This document shows positions 35,633-48,899 of a stretch of DNA of 64,000 nucleotides, one piece after another. The stretch is from Antedon mediterranea (taxonomy: Eukaryota; Echinodermata; Crinoidea; Comatulida; Antedonidae): assembly GCF_964355755.1 (NCBI RefSeq), contig NC_092676.1, positions 1,220,288-1,284,287 of the forward strand, written 5' to 3'. Position 1 is the stretch's first letter; every line of letters begins with the position of its first letter. Made by a program: the position numbers and the translations under genes. Below the pieces are notes generated by a model. It did not search any database and was not told the DNA's origin. It saw nothing but the letters and a program-made list of their open reading frames with translations.

Positions 35633-36984
35633 TTATACTGCATGGTATTCGTTAACCCCCAGTGACCTCTTATTTTAGATACGGTATGTAATGGGTCATG
35701 TCATTTTACATTTAAAAAGTATGAGTTATTATCAATAGGACAATTTGTATTATATTACATATTATATATATTACATATTATTATTATATATTATTATTAT
35801 ATTAATGTAGTATTATATATTATATTACCCAACCTGCTGTGTTCGATGCATTAAACAGATAATTCATTTTAAATTATATAGGACCGAATATAATAATATT
35901 TGATCAAATTAATTTGTACAGTATGATGATTTCACTATTATGATATAGAATTATATTTAATAAAATTAGGCCTATTTATCATTTTACCACATTATATAAA
36001 CTTATACAGCACATAAAGTGTGAAATGATAAATATTAATCAATAAAAATACATTATTTATAATAGTATAGAAATTTGATTTGGTATTTAAATCAATTCAT
36101 TTAACAATTCGTTTGATTTTCTATAACAAAAGCGGATCAAATTCCATCAGAAGAATAATATAAAGATATACTTTGAAACGTTACCCACTCGTCGGTTAGT
36201 AATAGATATAATGTATTCACTTTTTGTACCATATATCATTTTTCTCTAAACCCCTTCGGTACTAACTGTATTCTAGTTCAGTGTATCTTTTCCTATCTAA
36301 AATATCACGTTTAACGTTGCAGAAGAGAGCTGTCTTATTGAAACCGCCTCGGGGCCAAATCCTCATTCATGGGCCTCTTTGTTCACTGACTACAGACAGG
36401 CTACGCTTTACGTCGAAACAAAAGCTGTTAGATACAATTTTCATAGAATCGCTTTATAGACATTTTGCCTTGCCGTGTCATCTTTCGTTTTCCATGTTGT
36501 TTGTTTTTTTTTCTTTATTATTGCGGGTTTAATCATATTGGTTTTTGCATTTTCTGTTGAGATATTGCTCCCATACGGGAAAGAAAAACCGATGATCGAA
36601 TAATAGTTCGTTACTTCAAGATCCGTTCCGTTACCCTTTCCTCTCAATCAAACTTATCCTTAATCAGAAGACGTTCGATGATTTTTTTTTTCACCGAAAC
36701 TTCAAAATTTAGATAAAAACTAAATCGTATAATCACCCAAAAAAAGTTTGACTTAGTCAGCTTAGTCGTTTCTAAGGTAACTGGTACGCCTCTCTTTAAA
36801 AAAAATTGTATGCAAATATTCTTCCTGATTTTTGTTTTACTTTAGGAAATTCTATATATAAAGATTGTCTTTTAATTAGTGTTACAAAAGCCTACATATT
36901 AGGTGATACTTACATATAAATTATGCATTAAACAATGTATAACTTGTTTCTAATTATCACGCACTTTTCAATAATATCATTCTA
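35633..36984. other. Non-coding stretch
   Basis: Very AT-rich from 35740 to 36120, with ATTATATATTA runs. The 83-codon ORF at 36281-36532 overlaps a GC-richer patch (36310-36420) but shows no known domain. Confidence 0.45.
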
Positions 36985-36994
36985 GTCACGTGAC
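36985..36994. promoter_or_regulatory. GTCACGTGAC palindrome, copy 3
   Basis: Third perfect copy of the E-box palindrome. A further split palindrome, GTCACGTTCGTGAC, occurs near 37169-37182. Confidence 0.35.
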
Positions 36995-37193
36995 AATTTC
37001 GTCATGCTGTAAACCGTAATTAATTTACTTTGAACTTTATCGATCTTCAACTTGCGTTCACATTTAAACATTTTCAGGGAAATTGATATAATTAAATTAT
37101 ATACATGAAACTTTATTTATTATGGCTCATGGTATAGGCTTTTATAAAAGTAACACGTGATCAATTACGTCACGTTCGTGACTTGATAAACTT

Positions 37194-37330
37194 CAATGCA
37201 GTGTGAATACAGGTTATCCTAACTTTGTTGCAGTGTGAATCCAGGTTATCCTAACTGAATCTAGTTTCATTGCAGTGTGAATCAAGCCTTGTTCTTAGGA
37301 CCACTTTGACGCAACGCAACGACTTAGGCG
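37194..37330 (+). repeat. Short tandem repeat plus a family-B half-end
   Basis: TGCAGTGTGAATNNAGGTTATCCTAACT-like units start near 37198, 37230 and 37273; the third breaks into CAAGCCTTGTTCTTAGGACC and GACGCAACGCAACGACTTA, which looks like a left half of a family-B element. Confidence 0.5.
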
Positions 37331-38489
37331 AAAGTTTGCCATTGCATATACAATTCGGTGATGATACTTTCTGCTGATCAAATTGTGTTCAACTGTTTTT
37401 AATTTTGTATTTTATCTTTCAATAAAAATAAAAATGGATAATAGATAATTATACATGTTTTGTTAGTCACCTCAACAGTTTCAAAAGTTTCTGTTTTTAA
37501 TGTATCTCAAGAATTCCAACCTATTAAAACTTTCGATTCACTTAAAAAAATATTATGTGTACAGTGTATACGTCAGAAAACCACTCTAATACGCACAATA
37601 TTTGCTATCAAATAAAAACGAATTGTTATTACTATAAATGTATATGGACATGTAGAATGTTAAAGCTATCTCAGTTTCTGATAAACGCTATTGGCAAAGT
37701 ATGTTTAAAAGTATGGATTAGATTTTAGCTGTCTTCTTTACAATACAAAACGTATTGTCGTCGTCGTCGCTAATCTAATTCATAGTAATCAGTAATCCAC
37801 CCATGGGCTATCCCTAAACTCTTCACGAAGCCAGAGAAACAAACAAGACTAAACAGAACCTTGTCATACAACACGGCACAAAAACCAACAACAATTAAAT
37901 GTTTGCGAGAGAGAAAAGCATACAGCTATCAAGCTGATTAGCGCTAAATTGTATTCAAACCATCTCTTGTATTACGGTGTCACTAATGATATCAACAAGC
38001 ATCAGTTAAGCTAGTCGGATAATGGCGTTCAGGAAGTTAGAATCGTTTATTGGGGGAAATTACGCCGTCTTTAACTAGGGTACAAATTAGTAAACGGCGG
38101 AGATAAATCAATGGATTTAACGTAAAGTAAAATATTTGCCTACGGTGGTATCGGTTACGGACCTTGTGAGTTTGCGATTATAGCGACAAGCGGTGCTGTA
38201 CTTTATGTCTATTATCTGACTTATTAGTTAAAATCAATGTGATTATTACAAGTTGACTGATATCTAGCCGTGTGTTTTCTACGCGCTTACGTTAAAATAT
38301 TACTTCTTGTAAGCAATTAGCTTACACAATCGCAGTGCGCCTCAAGTAAAGTTTACTATTTTGCTTTTGACACGTATGTGCGTCGATGAAATGCGCATGC
38401 GTGTAAATTATAACTTAAATAAGTATACGCAAAAAAATTATATTTGTTTATGTTGATGCGCAAAGAATGATTGAGAGTTGAACACGCAA
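37331..38489. other. Non-coding spacer
   Basis: No gene; a GTCGTCGTCGTCGC run at about 37757 and otherwise ordinary sequence. Confidence 0.45.
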
Positions 38490-38600
38490 AGTCCTACGCG
38501 CACACAAATAATTGACTAATCACAAGTCAGAGTTTATAACCTACGCTTGTGATTGGTCAAGTTACTTGCGTTGCGCGAACGGTCCTTGTATTGCGCCCTA
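38490..38600. mobile_element. Decayed family-B palindromic element
   Basis: Contains TTGACTAATCACAAG, CGCTTGTGATTGGTCAAG and CTTGCGTTGCGCGAACGGTC, which match the inner arms and core of family B. Outer ends are eroded. Confidence 0.5.
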
Positions 38601-38686
38601 CAATAAGTAATATAATGATAACCAATCTTTCGCTTAAAAAGCAAACATATAAGCTGTGTTAAAAACAAATCAGTCTGGTTTTTCTT

Positions 38687-39127
38687 TCAGGCAACAATAT
38701 TACAATAATTAATTTCCGTTATTTTCCGATTCTGAAAAAATGTAAATGTATTCTTCTTTAGCTCTGCAGCATGTTTTCTGAAGAGGGCGATATATTTCTT
38801 TTGCATTTTATTAAGATGGTCAAGAAAGTGAACAGCATACGCCAAGTAACATATACATATATAACATAACAACATACTTTGTCCAAGTACTTTCACTTGC
38901 ACTGATGAAGGGCTAGTGTTGCCCGAAATCTCTGCTAACTTTTCTTCCTTTGGATTTATATATAACATAACATAACATATATAAATAAATGATAAAGACG
39001 CTAGTAAATTACCAACTGAACATTTTATTGCACTACAGGCTGTTTCATGAGTAAGAACACAATCTCCAGGTGCTTGGCTCTGAATGATAGTCACATAACA
39101 TATACATATACCGGTATAACATAACAA
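38687..39127 (+). repeat. Possible retroelement fragment with a hammerhead-like motif
   Basis: At about 38901-38932 the + strand reads CTGATGA, then GGGC-TAGTGTT-GCCC, then GAAA. This is the order CUGAUGA, stem II, GAAA of a hammerhead ribozyme core, which in animals is commonly carried by Penelope-like elements. Stems I and III are not convincingly paired. Blocks of TATACATATA/ATAACATAAC repeats lie on both sides. The 146-codon minus-strand ORF across this region is broken by these repeats and shows no reverse transcriptase or nuclease motif. Confidence 0.3.
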
Positions 39128-40949
39128 GAATGCATTTTTTACAATACTAACTTATCAAACAATCCACATTTTATATAAAGAAAGAATAATTTATAGAGAT
39201 ATGCAATATTCCTCTCTGTTTGTTTTGCCCTGGAAAGATTTTAGCGGATTTTAATCGCAAACGGGATTTTTTTTTAAACTCAAAGCACATGCTTATCAAT
39301 CAATTAGCAATATGTATCTTTCCGATATCTTTCAATCCATTTGCCAATCAATCAATCCAATAATACGTTTCCATAAAGATTCATGCATCAATCAGGTAAC
39401 AGATCAACCCATTACTAACTCAATCCATCAATCTCTTAGTGAATCTTTCATTTCATCCATTCATCGTCTGATCGACTCATCCTCAAGTGCCCCCGAATCG
39501 ATCTATGTTCGCGCCATCCATCAATGATAGTCTGCATTTAGTCTGTGATCCATCGCCGGCCGGCCGGGCTAACTAATCTAGTACGCGCTATGGTCGGTTT
39601 TTTATATACTTGATCAGTAAGCAAGTGTAAACGATCAAAAAATCATAATAATCAAAAAGCAATTGTAAAACAACAATTAGCATAGAAACAGAGACGTCTA
39701 CTCCTGGTGTATCGACACTGGAGAGTTAGAATGCGGCGGTGGGGTCCGACCGCACAAAGAGACGTTTGACGACGCGCGACGCGATGACACAGCTATTGGA
39801 TCACTGTCATTTATGAGCAGGCTCATATGGAAAAAAATCACATTTAGATCCGCAATCATTTTGTTCGTATTCTTCTTGATTGAAAACACAATACTGAAAT
39901 ACGATAATCTTCATTTACTAATCGTCAAAACTTCGTTCTAAAATCATGACATTTTACGCACTATTTAAATTCGTCTAATTTGAAAAATGATTGGATAATG
40001 ATAAACCGCGCGTATTGAATCCACATTACGCATACTTGCTGGAAGTGTATCTGTACATCTGTATAAATTAATAATATATGTTTCTGTTGACTTTTCAACC
40101 TTGATCCGTTGTTATAATTAATAATGTTCGACCCTAAAAGTAATTAATTATTTCTTTTTTTCATTAAAAAAAATCACGATAGCATGTAATCCATACTGTT
40201 AATGTGTTTACAACGTAGTTTCCCATAATGCTCAGTAATGACCCGGACAACATACATGACGTCATAGATTGTATAATTAACTTTACATCAACTTTATGAT
40301 GACAGTGAATTCGTGGTTATTTTCATATCACAGTGATATTAAATAACGTTTATTGTCAACTTACGATTCGTAATAGAAGCTTATCTCTAGGCCTGGCGTT
40401 GCAAATCGATCTTAAGCAAGCTGGTGGCACAGTCTCCAGGGATTGGGAGGTGTTTAACCACATCTTTTAAGGTGTTGCAAGGCATCAAAACTCGTCTTGC
40501 CTTCGCTAGCCCATTGACATCAAGCGATTAGTATAATTGTGTGCCCATATAATGAAATACAATGCATGGTTCGTTTTCAATATCATTTTCTCATTCGTCA
40601 ACAACCATAATGTTTTGGGAAACAAAAGACGACAAATGTAATATCATGTTGATATCAACGGAGCCGTGTAATTACATATTTCACGTTCACATGGGTAATG
40701 GCTTATTTCCTTTGAACACCTTTATAATCAGTGTGTTTTACCCTTCTTTTTTCAATTCAACACAACGTGTGAACACACTAACGTACAAGACTGTAATAGC
40801 ATATTCCACGATGATTTATTTATATTCAGGTTTTCATGTGTAAAAGCACTCCACTGGTTTAAGCTACGTTACACGGAGTCCAGTGGCCTGAGGAGACTCC
40901 GGACTACGTATACGACTGAATGCGTTGGCGTGGACGGTTCTATTCTTAT
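39128..40949. other. Non-coding stretch
   Basis: ATCAATC-type low-complexity sequence at 39295-39530. A moderately GC-rich block at about 40390-40520 has no identified function. No gene recognised. Confidence 0.45.
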
Positions 40950-41062
40950 ACTCTGTCTAGTTTGATACAAAAAGGTGTGATGTGCCCAAATATGGTAGGG
41001 TTAGTGATATGACATCATTTCCATATTTGGTCACATCACATTTTGTTGTCACATAAAGTTTG
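40950..41062 (+). mobile_element. Family-A MITE, copy A2, right end lost
   Basis: The left end is TACTCTGTCTAGTTTGATAC, preceded by TTA; the core GTGATGTGCCCAAATATGG and CACATCACA are intact; sequence identity stops after ACATAAAGTTTG, so the right terminus is missing. Confidence 0.75.
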
Positions 41063-44000
41063 TTTCATGATTTCTTTTAACCGACCAGTGTAAACACAAT
41101 TAAAAAAAAGTAATTTGACCAATCGAATTTTTTAAAGTGACAATTCGGATTATTCGTCGTGTGATTTTTCCAAATTACTTTTAATTAATTAATATCGTAA
41201 TTATTATTTTTGTTGTTTTATTCAAACGTCATCCAACTAGCAACATTACCGTAGTTGCCATGACATCGACACCGATGGCAATCCGCTGCAACTTAAGAAA
41301 CGAACTATAACGAACAGCACAGAATTAAAATAAAACTATCTATCTATTAAGTATTATTTAAGTTGTAATAATTCAATATATAATATATAAATTTAGACTG
41401 ATAAACTTTATATTAAGACGATACTAAAATATCATATCGATTAGGCACGCCCCTGTTTTAAGTTTGTGTACCTAAGAATGCTAACATTATTAAAGTATAC
41501 CATTTAGTCACGTGTTTATCAAAGCACAATATTCGTACACTAAGCATGTGCTTAAGTACACATAAATATAGGTTTATAGCTCATGTACAACATGCATAAC
41601 ACTATGTACATATTATGTCTATTTATTTTATTAGTACGGCAGAATATCGGAACAGGTTGATTTATGTCTGTATTGTATCAGAGTTTACGTTTAATACTCG
41701 ATTGATGGTCTTTTGTGATATTATATCACTTTTATTACCGCGTATGTGTAGAATACCAAATATGGCAGATAGATTCAATCGTACTATTCGCTGTTTATAC
41801 TGGAAATTATACAAATATGACTATGTTTATATTTGTACTTGTATGTTTTATTATAATCATTTGAATATTTCATTATTATCACTATCTCAGTTTCCGTTAC
41901 AATTTATTTAAAAAAATTGTTTGTAGGCCAATTAATCAAACTAAAAATAGTAATAATAATATAAATGATAAATCATTTATAATTAATAGTATGGGAAAAA
42001 ATTAGTTTATAAATGAAAATAAATCTTTTTTTTAATAACGATTCGTAACAGTCGTCTAAAAGGTGACATAGTAAAAAAAAAATCTGAAACTATAGATTCT
42101 GACGGGGACAGCGGATCATAACGACAGTTTGAATGACTGAACTCACAGTCATTGACCTACACAGATTTCACAGCAGACGATAACATTAGGCTTATACCCC
42201 ATCCTTTGGAGTCCAATCGGGTGTTAACATTTACCTCGATAGTCGCACCGTTGACAATTATACAGGATCGGCATCGTTATCGCTCATTTCATGTAACGGT
42301 TAAACACCGACAGAATTATTCTAAAGTATGCCATGAAAAATTAGTTTATAATGCTAATTGTATGAAAAGGGCGGGAAAATAGCAATTGACACAAATCCAT
42401 CTCTCGAACAAACGACAATTGCACACTTGCCGTCATCAATTCAAAATAGCGGGATAAGTATCTTCAATGACAATAAAGAAAATGCGATGATTTAGCCTGA
42501 ATTAGATGACAGTATTAGCGGACTATTACACAAGAATACGCGGGATTGAGGTGGTATAACGAGCTAACGACTCATAGCGCGCAGACGATTAATAATAATG
42601 ACTGATGAATTGCGCCAGATTATCATGGCAAATATGATTTTTTTAATGTCTTGAGTCTGAACCAAGGTCGATGTATATCTATCGTAAAGTTAACACGGAT
42701 TACACTAGAAAGTTATTGTATTAATAAAGTAATTGCATTCAATGTGATTCCATTTCTTTTGTTCTAACTAAACTGTAACATATTAGGTGAGTTGAAACTT
42801 CTGTGAGAAAATTCAAAACAATCAAACAGTTTATTTATAAAATAATAATAAACCAAATGTACTGATACACTGATGCAATTATTACATAACTCTTTCCTGA
42901 TGCACCTCATCATAGGAAAAGGAAAACAAACTTGTCTTGTCTTCTCATGGAAGCTCATTTACCTTAGTATTTTATTCTTTCTTCTTTCTTTCTTTCTTTT
43001 TTTTTATTTCAATAAACAATTTCAACCGGCCCATTTCACATAATAAAATCTATATTATTTTCGGACATACAGGTTTTTCTCCTTTTATAAACTTTATTTA
43101 GTTGTAACTCCCTGATATAAGTAATTTTAGTTTTGTAATTTTATTGGTTTCATTGTTTACAAACATATTTTGTCGATGAAAGTTTTTATCGAAAGTCATA
43201 ATGTGTTTTTTCACAACCTGATATTATTTTTAACACATTTAATTACTTTTTATCATAATTAATTTGAAACCCGGTCCCTTGAGTAATTAAGAATCAAAAC
43301 ATTGACAGATGCTTCTTGATCTTTACACTGATCAGTTAATATAATTTTCTGTATAGAAATCAACATTACGTCTTGTATTCTTTATTCTTTATTTCATAAG
43401 CAACAGTGAAAGACCGCAATTACAGGTCATGTTAGAGTGGATTGTGTTGAAATACACCATGAATCGGATAGATAGATAGAGAGCCATGGTGATAAATAAT
43501 GTATCGAAGGGACCGTGAAAACAAAAGCAAAACTTATATTTTGGAATTTAAAGTTGTGCTGTATCTAGGGTAAACACATGTAGAGCAATAGGTTCTTGGT
43601 TCATCTTCGGGAGGAACTCTACATATACTATACAATAAAGCCAATAGGACTAAGAATCGACCAAATGACGTCAAAGGACACCGACGACGGATGGAACAAA
43701 GAGCAAATCTGTTTAGAGACTATTTACCAGAATGGTTCTACCATGGATTTGACGAAAACTCGAGTACTGAGAGTACAACCGATTCGATCCATTGTGCGTG
43801 TATAACTTCTCCGTAGGCATGTTTATAGAGAGTTTAGCTTGGTGAGAATCAGCCGGATTAAAGTACCCTATTCTCCTCGTCTCGTGCCTATAAAAACAAT
43901 GAGTTGAGGCTGATGTTATAGTTAACATTTTGGCTTAGCTGTCGCTACACAAGTGTTAGCTCCTGCAATCCAACCAGAAATGTCTAGTACAAGAACGAGA

Positions 44001-44553
44001 TTTTGCCGATGGGAAGATTTAGCCATCTGTTACAACACAAATCGTGTTTTATGTATTTAAGTATCACAGTAAAATTGACATTTTGATGAAATAATGATTC
44101 AAATTAAAATTTTGTAAAATCATTGCATTGAAGATCCAGCATGTAATTCGGTAATTTGTCTGATTTTCTGTCCGTTCGTCTTCCTCATACTTGTTAATTC
44201 ACATTCTAATTATATAAACAAATTTTTTATATACTGGAAATGAACATGTTTCTTACATAGGTCTACGTAAATAAAAATTCGTTAATAGCACTAAGAGTAG
44301 TGTTTTGTATCTGTTTCATAATATGAGTTGAAACATCTTTTTGTTAGGAACACACAGAGACCATATTTTATAAGAATAAGAACTTTATTAAGAAAATACT
44401 TTTTATATAAAGCATTTAAGAACATATTTTATAAGAAAAAACTTTAAAATAATACTACTATTATATTAAAAATATATTTCATTTAAAAAAAATACACTGT
44501 ACATATAATATATATACATTTTTTAAAAACAATCTTTATAAAAAACACTTTTA
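41063..44553. other. Non-coding stretch
   Basis: ORFs of 60-98 codons (41615-41911, 42152-42382, 43596-43805) show no recognised domain. TTTCTTTCTTTC at 42978-43000 precedes a retroposon-like TTATTTCAATAAAC (antisense 3' end). A GATAGATAGATAG run is near 43466. Confidence 0.45.
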
Positions 44554-44688
44554 AGCTCTGTCTACATATGTGACATGACCATAATTATAGAGACACGATG
44601 ACGTCATATCACTACCATATTTGGACATATCATTACAAAATTTGGTACATTTTGTTTGTCAAACTATATTGATAGTGTAGACAGAGCT
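44554..44688 (-). mobile_element. Family-A MITE, copy A3
   Basis: AGCTCTGTCTACA...GATAGTGTAGACAGAGCT, flanked by TTA (44551-44553) and TTA (44689-44691), a clear 3-bp target duplication. 135 bp; core in the reverse orientation relative to A1. Confidence 0.88.
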
Positions 44689-45048
44689 TTATAAAGCATA
44701 TACATTTAAAAGAACATTTTAACTATGCTGATACACACCAAAATATAGGAACATCTGATCATGGGTAAAATGAAAATGATTAAAGTTCATCGAGCTGTTG
44801 TATAAAGAGTATTGTGTAAGCTAACCATACAATCATTTAATTTCATCCTCCAGTTGTTGTTATTGGAGGCCCCTTTGGGGTTTATACATGTCTTTCATAG
44901 CACAATGAGATCTGTTTCCGAGGCCTGGGGCAGAAGACACAAAAAACAATGACATCTGATAAATTTAAACTTTTAGGAGGACAATTCATTGATGCTTAGT
45001 TTTTGATGTAAACAATGAAAATGGTTAAAAGTACAATTTCCAATCTAA
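44689..45048. other. Spacer between two family-A copies
   Basis: No gene recognised; an inverted GGCCCCTTTGGGG-like patch is near 44868. Confidence 0.4.
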
Positions 45049-45172
45049 AGCTCTGTCTACACTATCTACTAGTTGGTTGGACAAAATAACGGTGATGGTA
45101 GTGATATGACATCACATGTCCATATTGGCACATCACATTTTTTGTCACATAAAATTTGATAGTGTAGACAGA
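45049..45172 (+). mobile_element. Family-A MITE, copy A4
   Basis: AGCTCTGTCTACACTATC...GATAGTGTAGACAGA. The last few bases of the right terminus are lost. The left flank is TAA and the right flank TAA. 124 bp; one core unit only. Confidence 0.82.
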
Positions 45173-46933
45173 TAATTATGTAATATTCAGAAATATCTTC
45201 AAATCAAAATGATAAACGGTAGACTTTGTAACAATACAATTCTAATTTTATTTTATTTTGTTAATGATGTTCGTAATTTCATAACAAGAATAGTACGCAC
45301 GACTTTTTACCCAATAATAAAGCAGATGAAGGTGTAGTGACTTAACATTAAAATATTCATAACTTAACAAGAAATTTGTCAATAGACGACATATGGTTAA
45401 AGAAATATCCCTTACCCAGAAATAATATTGGATAAAGTTCAAAGATGCACACCCCCACGTCGGATACACTTATAAACCTTAGGTCAGGGTACTAAGTTTA
45501 CGAGGATGAAAGGGGACGTCATGTCTCTTAAATTCTAACAAGGGGACGCCAACGAGAGGATGGCGAGCCAGTGATAATAATTATACTACAAATTAGACCT
45601 AAATTGTAGTAAAATGCAATTCAACATACATATAGGGCCTAATTATACTTATAGGCCTATTTAAAAAAAACTGTAGGAGGCCTAGTATTGTAAATTTGAT
45701 CCACACAATAATATTGTAAACACACGCAGTGACACAATCGTATGACATCAATTATAATTTTTTAAAGTCATTATTACATCACTTGTATAATTATTATAAT
45801 TATTTTTCGATTAAATTACAAGGTAGTATTTAGCATGGCATATAAGTATAAAGCAATAAGACTATATATTACAAACACACAATATTGTTGACAATTATAT
45901 GACAAAATTAAGGAAAAGAGTTTTCAACGAAATGTTATAGAAACATTACGTCATTTGTTCGCACGTGATTTTAGAATAAATTGCTTTTAAATGAACGTGG
46001 TAGCAGGAATTCGTTTAGTCGCCATATTGGCACAATTTCGATGACGATAATCATAATATTGTTTAATTGTATATCTTTGTTAGTACTTCGGCACCCAAGT
46101 CATGCTAAACCCCAACTTAAAAAAGTACATTCACTAAATCCTGACTTCTACAAAAGTACATTCGTTAAACACATTTAGCGGTGTGTTTCTACTTAAACAG
46201 ATATTTTTTTATTTGTGAATAACAAATTGTAATAACCATATGTGCAAACATTTTCAATATTTATCATTTTCCTGGCACCACAAAAAGACACCATAATGTG
46301 TGTGCGCGTTCAAAGAACGATAAAAATATACATACAGTTTTTGTACGCGCGCGTACATTTATGTCATACGTTGTAACTCAGTACGACGGTACACAATGGT
46401 ACAACAAACGCGATCGACTGATAATTTCATGTGTGAACCATCCCATAGCTACGAATGACGCGTACAAATTACTTGCTTGTGAACCATGTTAACATCTGAC
46501 ATAACAAAACGCAATTATCTTTACAAATAGTTTTCACACTGTATTGTAGACGATGTTTAGCCGTGTCATTTATAACATTAATCGTAATTCGACGCCGTGG
46601 GCCAACAGTCAGTGGTGTGACTTAATATTGTAGTGGCGATTGCAGTTAATTTCAAAAAAAGACTTGATCAGTTACTGCTGCTTTCTGTTGAATTCAAAAC
46701 TTGAAACCGATAACACCAATCTAAAAAAAAAGAGTGTAATTAAAAATGAGAAAGCATTTATTGGGTGTGAACGAACTAAGTTTGAATTGTATTTTAAATA
46801 TATATAACATGACTAAAACCGGTATTAACCAAATCAATGCATTAATTAGAACAGTGTATACAACTGGTTTACATCTCAGTGATGGAATGATGTTTTACTA
46901 ATAACTTAAGAAATTATCAAATATCAAATCTTA
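45173..46933. other. Non-coding stretch with a CG-alternating palindrome
   Basis: TGTACGCGCGCGTACA (46342-46357) is a perfect 16-bp palindrome with a Z-DNA-prone CGCGCGCG centre. ORFs at 45248-45469, 45981-46178 and 46298-46492 are unremarkable. Confidence 0.45.
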
Positions 46934-47053
46934 AGCTCTGTTTACACTATCAAACTAATAGTGATATGCCTATAAATGGTAGTTATATGACATCATCGTG
47001 TCCATATGAGCACATCACATTTTTTTATAATGTTCGATAGTGTAGACAGAGAT
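46934..47053 (+). mobile_element. Family-A MITE, copy A5
   Basis: AGCTCTGTTTACACTATCAA...GATAGTGTAGACAGAGAT with TTA on both flanks (46931-46933 and 47054-47056). 120 bp, the shortest copy with both ends. Confidence 0.87.
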
Positions 47054-47290
47054 TTAGATGAATGATGGCATTTTATAAAAATGTACTGTTTATGCTTTTT
47101 ATAAGTCTATAAACCAAAGTTTAAATATGGTAATTTGAATGAATTTAAATTTACTACTTTTATATATATTTATCTTGTATTTATTCTAAATCAAACTTTC
47201 ACATGGTGAAGGTTCAGTAGATCAAATGTAATATAGCAAAATGTACTTTTAAGAAAAGTCTTCATTCATGTTATTATTATAAAAACCGAA
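47054..47290. other. Spacer between family-A copies A5 and A6
   Basis: AT-rich, nothing else recognised. Confidence 0.4.
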
Positions 47291-47447
47291 AGCTCTGTCT
47301 ACACTATCAAAGTTTATGTGAAAATGTGATGTGTCCATATATGGACATGGTGATGTAATATCACTACCATATTTGGGCATATCACTACCATATTTGGGCA
47401 CATCACACTTTTTTATCGCCACATAAAGTGTGAGTGTAGACAGAGTT
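47291..47447 (-). mobile_element. Family-A MITE, copy A6
   Basis: AGCTCTGTCTACACTATCAA...GTGAGTGTAGACAGAGTT; the right flank is TAA and the left GAA. Two CCATATTTGGGCA core repeats. 157 bp. Confidence 0.87.
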
Positions 47448-48899
47448 TAAAATTTGTGATAAACGCTTTATGTTGTGTGCTCGTATTCCTCTTGTGTGTA
47501 CATACATACATCAGAAGACATTGCTTTAAAATAATGTTACATAGAGGTGAATGACTCGTTCTTGACTCCACAATCATCGGGCCTTTGGCTACAATCTCAA
47601 TAGAATTCATTATATAGAGGATAAATATTCTCATGATAACTCGCAATGCTTTAGATTTCATTTAGACGGCTTTTATCTAACTTGTTAAATATCATAATTT
47701 TCTTGTTGATCAACGAAATAAACGACGTGAAACTGATCCAATTAAATGAAACCAAACGCGATGTGTCTGAGACGCCTATAAAACGCTATCGAAGGAGGCG
47801 TTATTTGCGCGTTGTTTTATGTTGTTTATTGTAACTGTTGGTTTAAGCTAAGCTAACGTTTTGATTATTTGACAAACAAATGACTGGTTGTGTAGGCCTA
47901 CTGGTACTTTCACCGTACAATAACTGTGTAGCAAGCAGATCAGAAAGTCAATACATAATGACAGAGCATTATGTACATATTTGCTGATATTCATTTTACT
48001 GGCTGTTTTCATGCCATGTCTTTTGTTATAATATGATATTCGATAGCATTTGTATTAATAACCTGTTAAGCTTATGCTTAGGTTTGAGTGAATGTGTCAG
48101 CTTACTCAAAGAGTACAATTCATGTTCATACTGGTAGCTATTTCCACTGCAAGGTAAACTTTAAGTTGTAGAGAATAGCATACATAACATTCATAATCAT
48201 ACTAAACGATATTTAAAGTTTATAATTCTAAATATCAAACTTAATTCTTATAAGAAAAAAAGCAAACATTTGAAAATTAAAAAAAAACACGTTATTAAAT
48301 AATGACTGTATACTTATTAAAGATGATAAATGAAGGTTAATAAAATCGGACTTTGAATTGGCCATTTTTTAGTTTTAATAAAGTTAATCCATTCCGTAGA
48401 AAGAAAAAGCAAAAAAAAAATATTTTCCCTCCAAAAGAGACAAACGAGTAAATTCAACCAAAATTACATTTTTTTTTCAGGTAAATAATTTTTTTTTTCA
48501 ATCCAAAATTAGTGAAAATTAGATTAGAATAGATCTTTAATAAGAAATACACCACGAATGTAAACACGCAATGTTTATTCACTATTGCACTTTAACAGAC
48601 TGCCTTTCATACGCGTGTCCACATTTATGTCATATCACATAATTTACAATTTGTAAAAAATGACCGATAGCACATTTTGCATAATAATTATAATAAAAGA
48701 CAATAAAAGTATTGGTTTTACTAGAGACTTTTCTTTGTAAAACACAATATTGTCACTGATTTATCGTACGCTGAACTTTGTAAATGTTGGACACCAGGTG
48801 GCGCTGTTACACATTTTATTTTCACACTAAGCTTCCGAGCTAAGAACCATTCTTAGTGTAAGAAAGTAGCCTACGTGTCTTCCCTTTCACATGTACTAA
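47448..48899. other. Non-coding stretch containing a CTCF-like site
   Basis: The 82-codon minus ORF at 47413-47661 starts inside A6 and is not a gene. The CTCF-like motif is annotated separately. Confidence 0.45.
48788..48806 (+). promoter_or_regulatory. Strong CTCF-like motif
   Basis: TGGACACCAGGTGGCGCTG matches 16 of 19 positions of the vertebrate CTCF consensus TGGCCACCAGGGGGCGCTA as I recall it. The motif is specific enough that a chance match in 64 kb of AT-rich DNA is unlikely. Whether it is bound, and its role as a domain boundary, are inference. Confidence 0.5.

Noticed and set aside
36281-36532. 83-codon + strand ORF in a GC-richer patch
   Set aside because: No recognisable domain and no splice-site support; could be a conserved non-coding element but nothing shows it.
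38687-39127. 146-codon minus-strand ORF, longest outside the POU gene
   Set aside because: Interrupted by TATACATATA repeats that encode ICICYV-type runs; no reverse transcriptase or endonuclease motifs.
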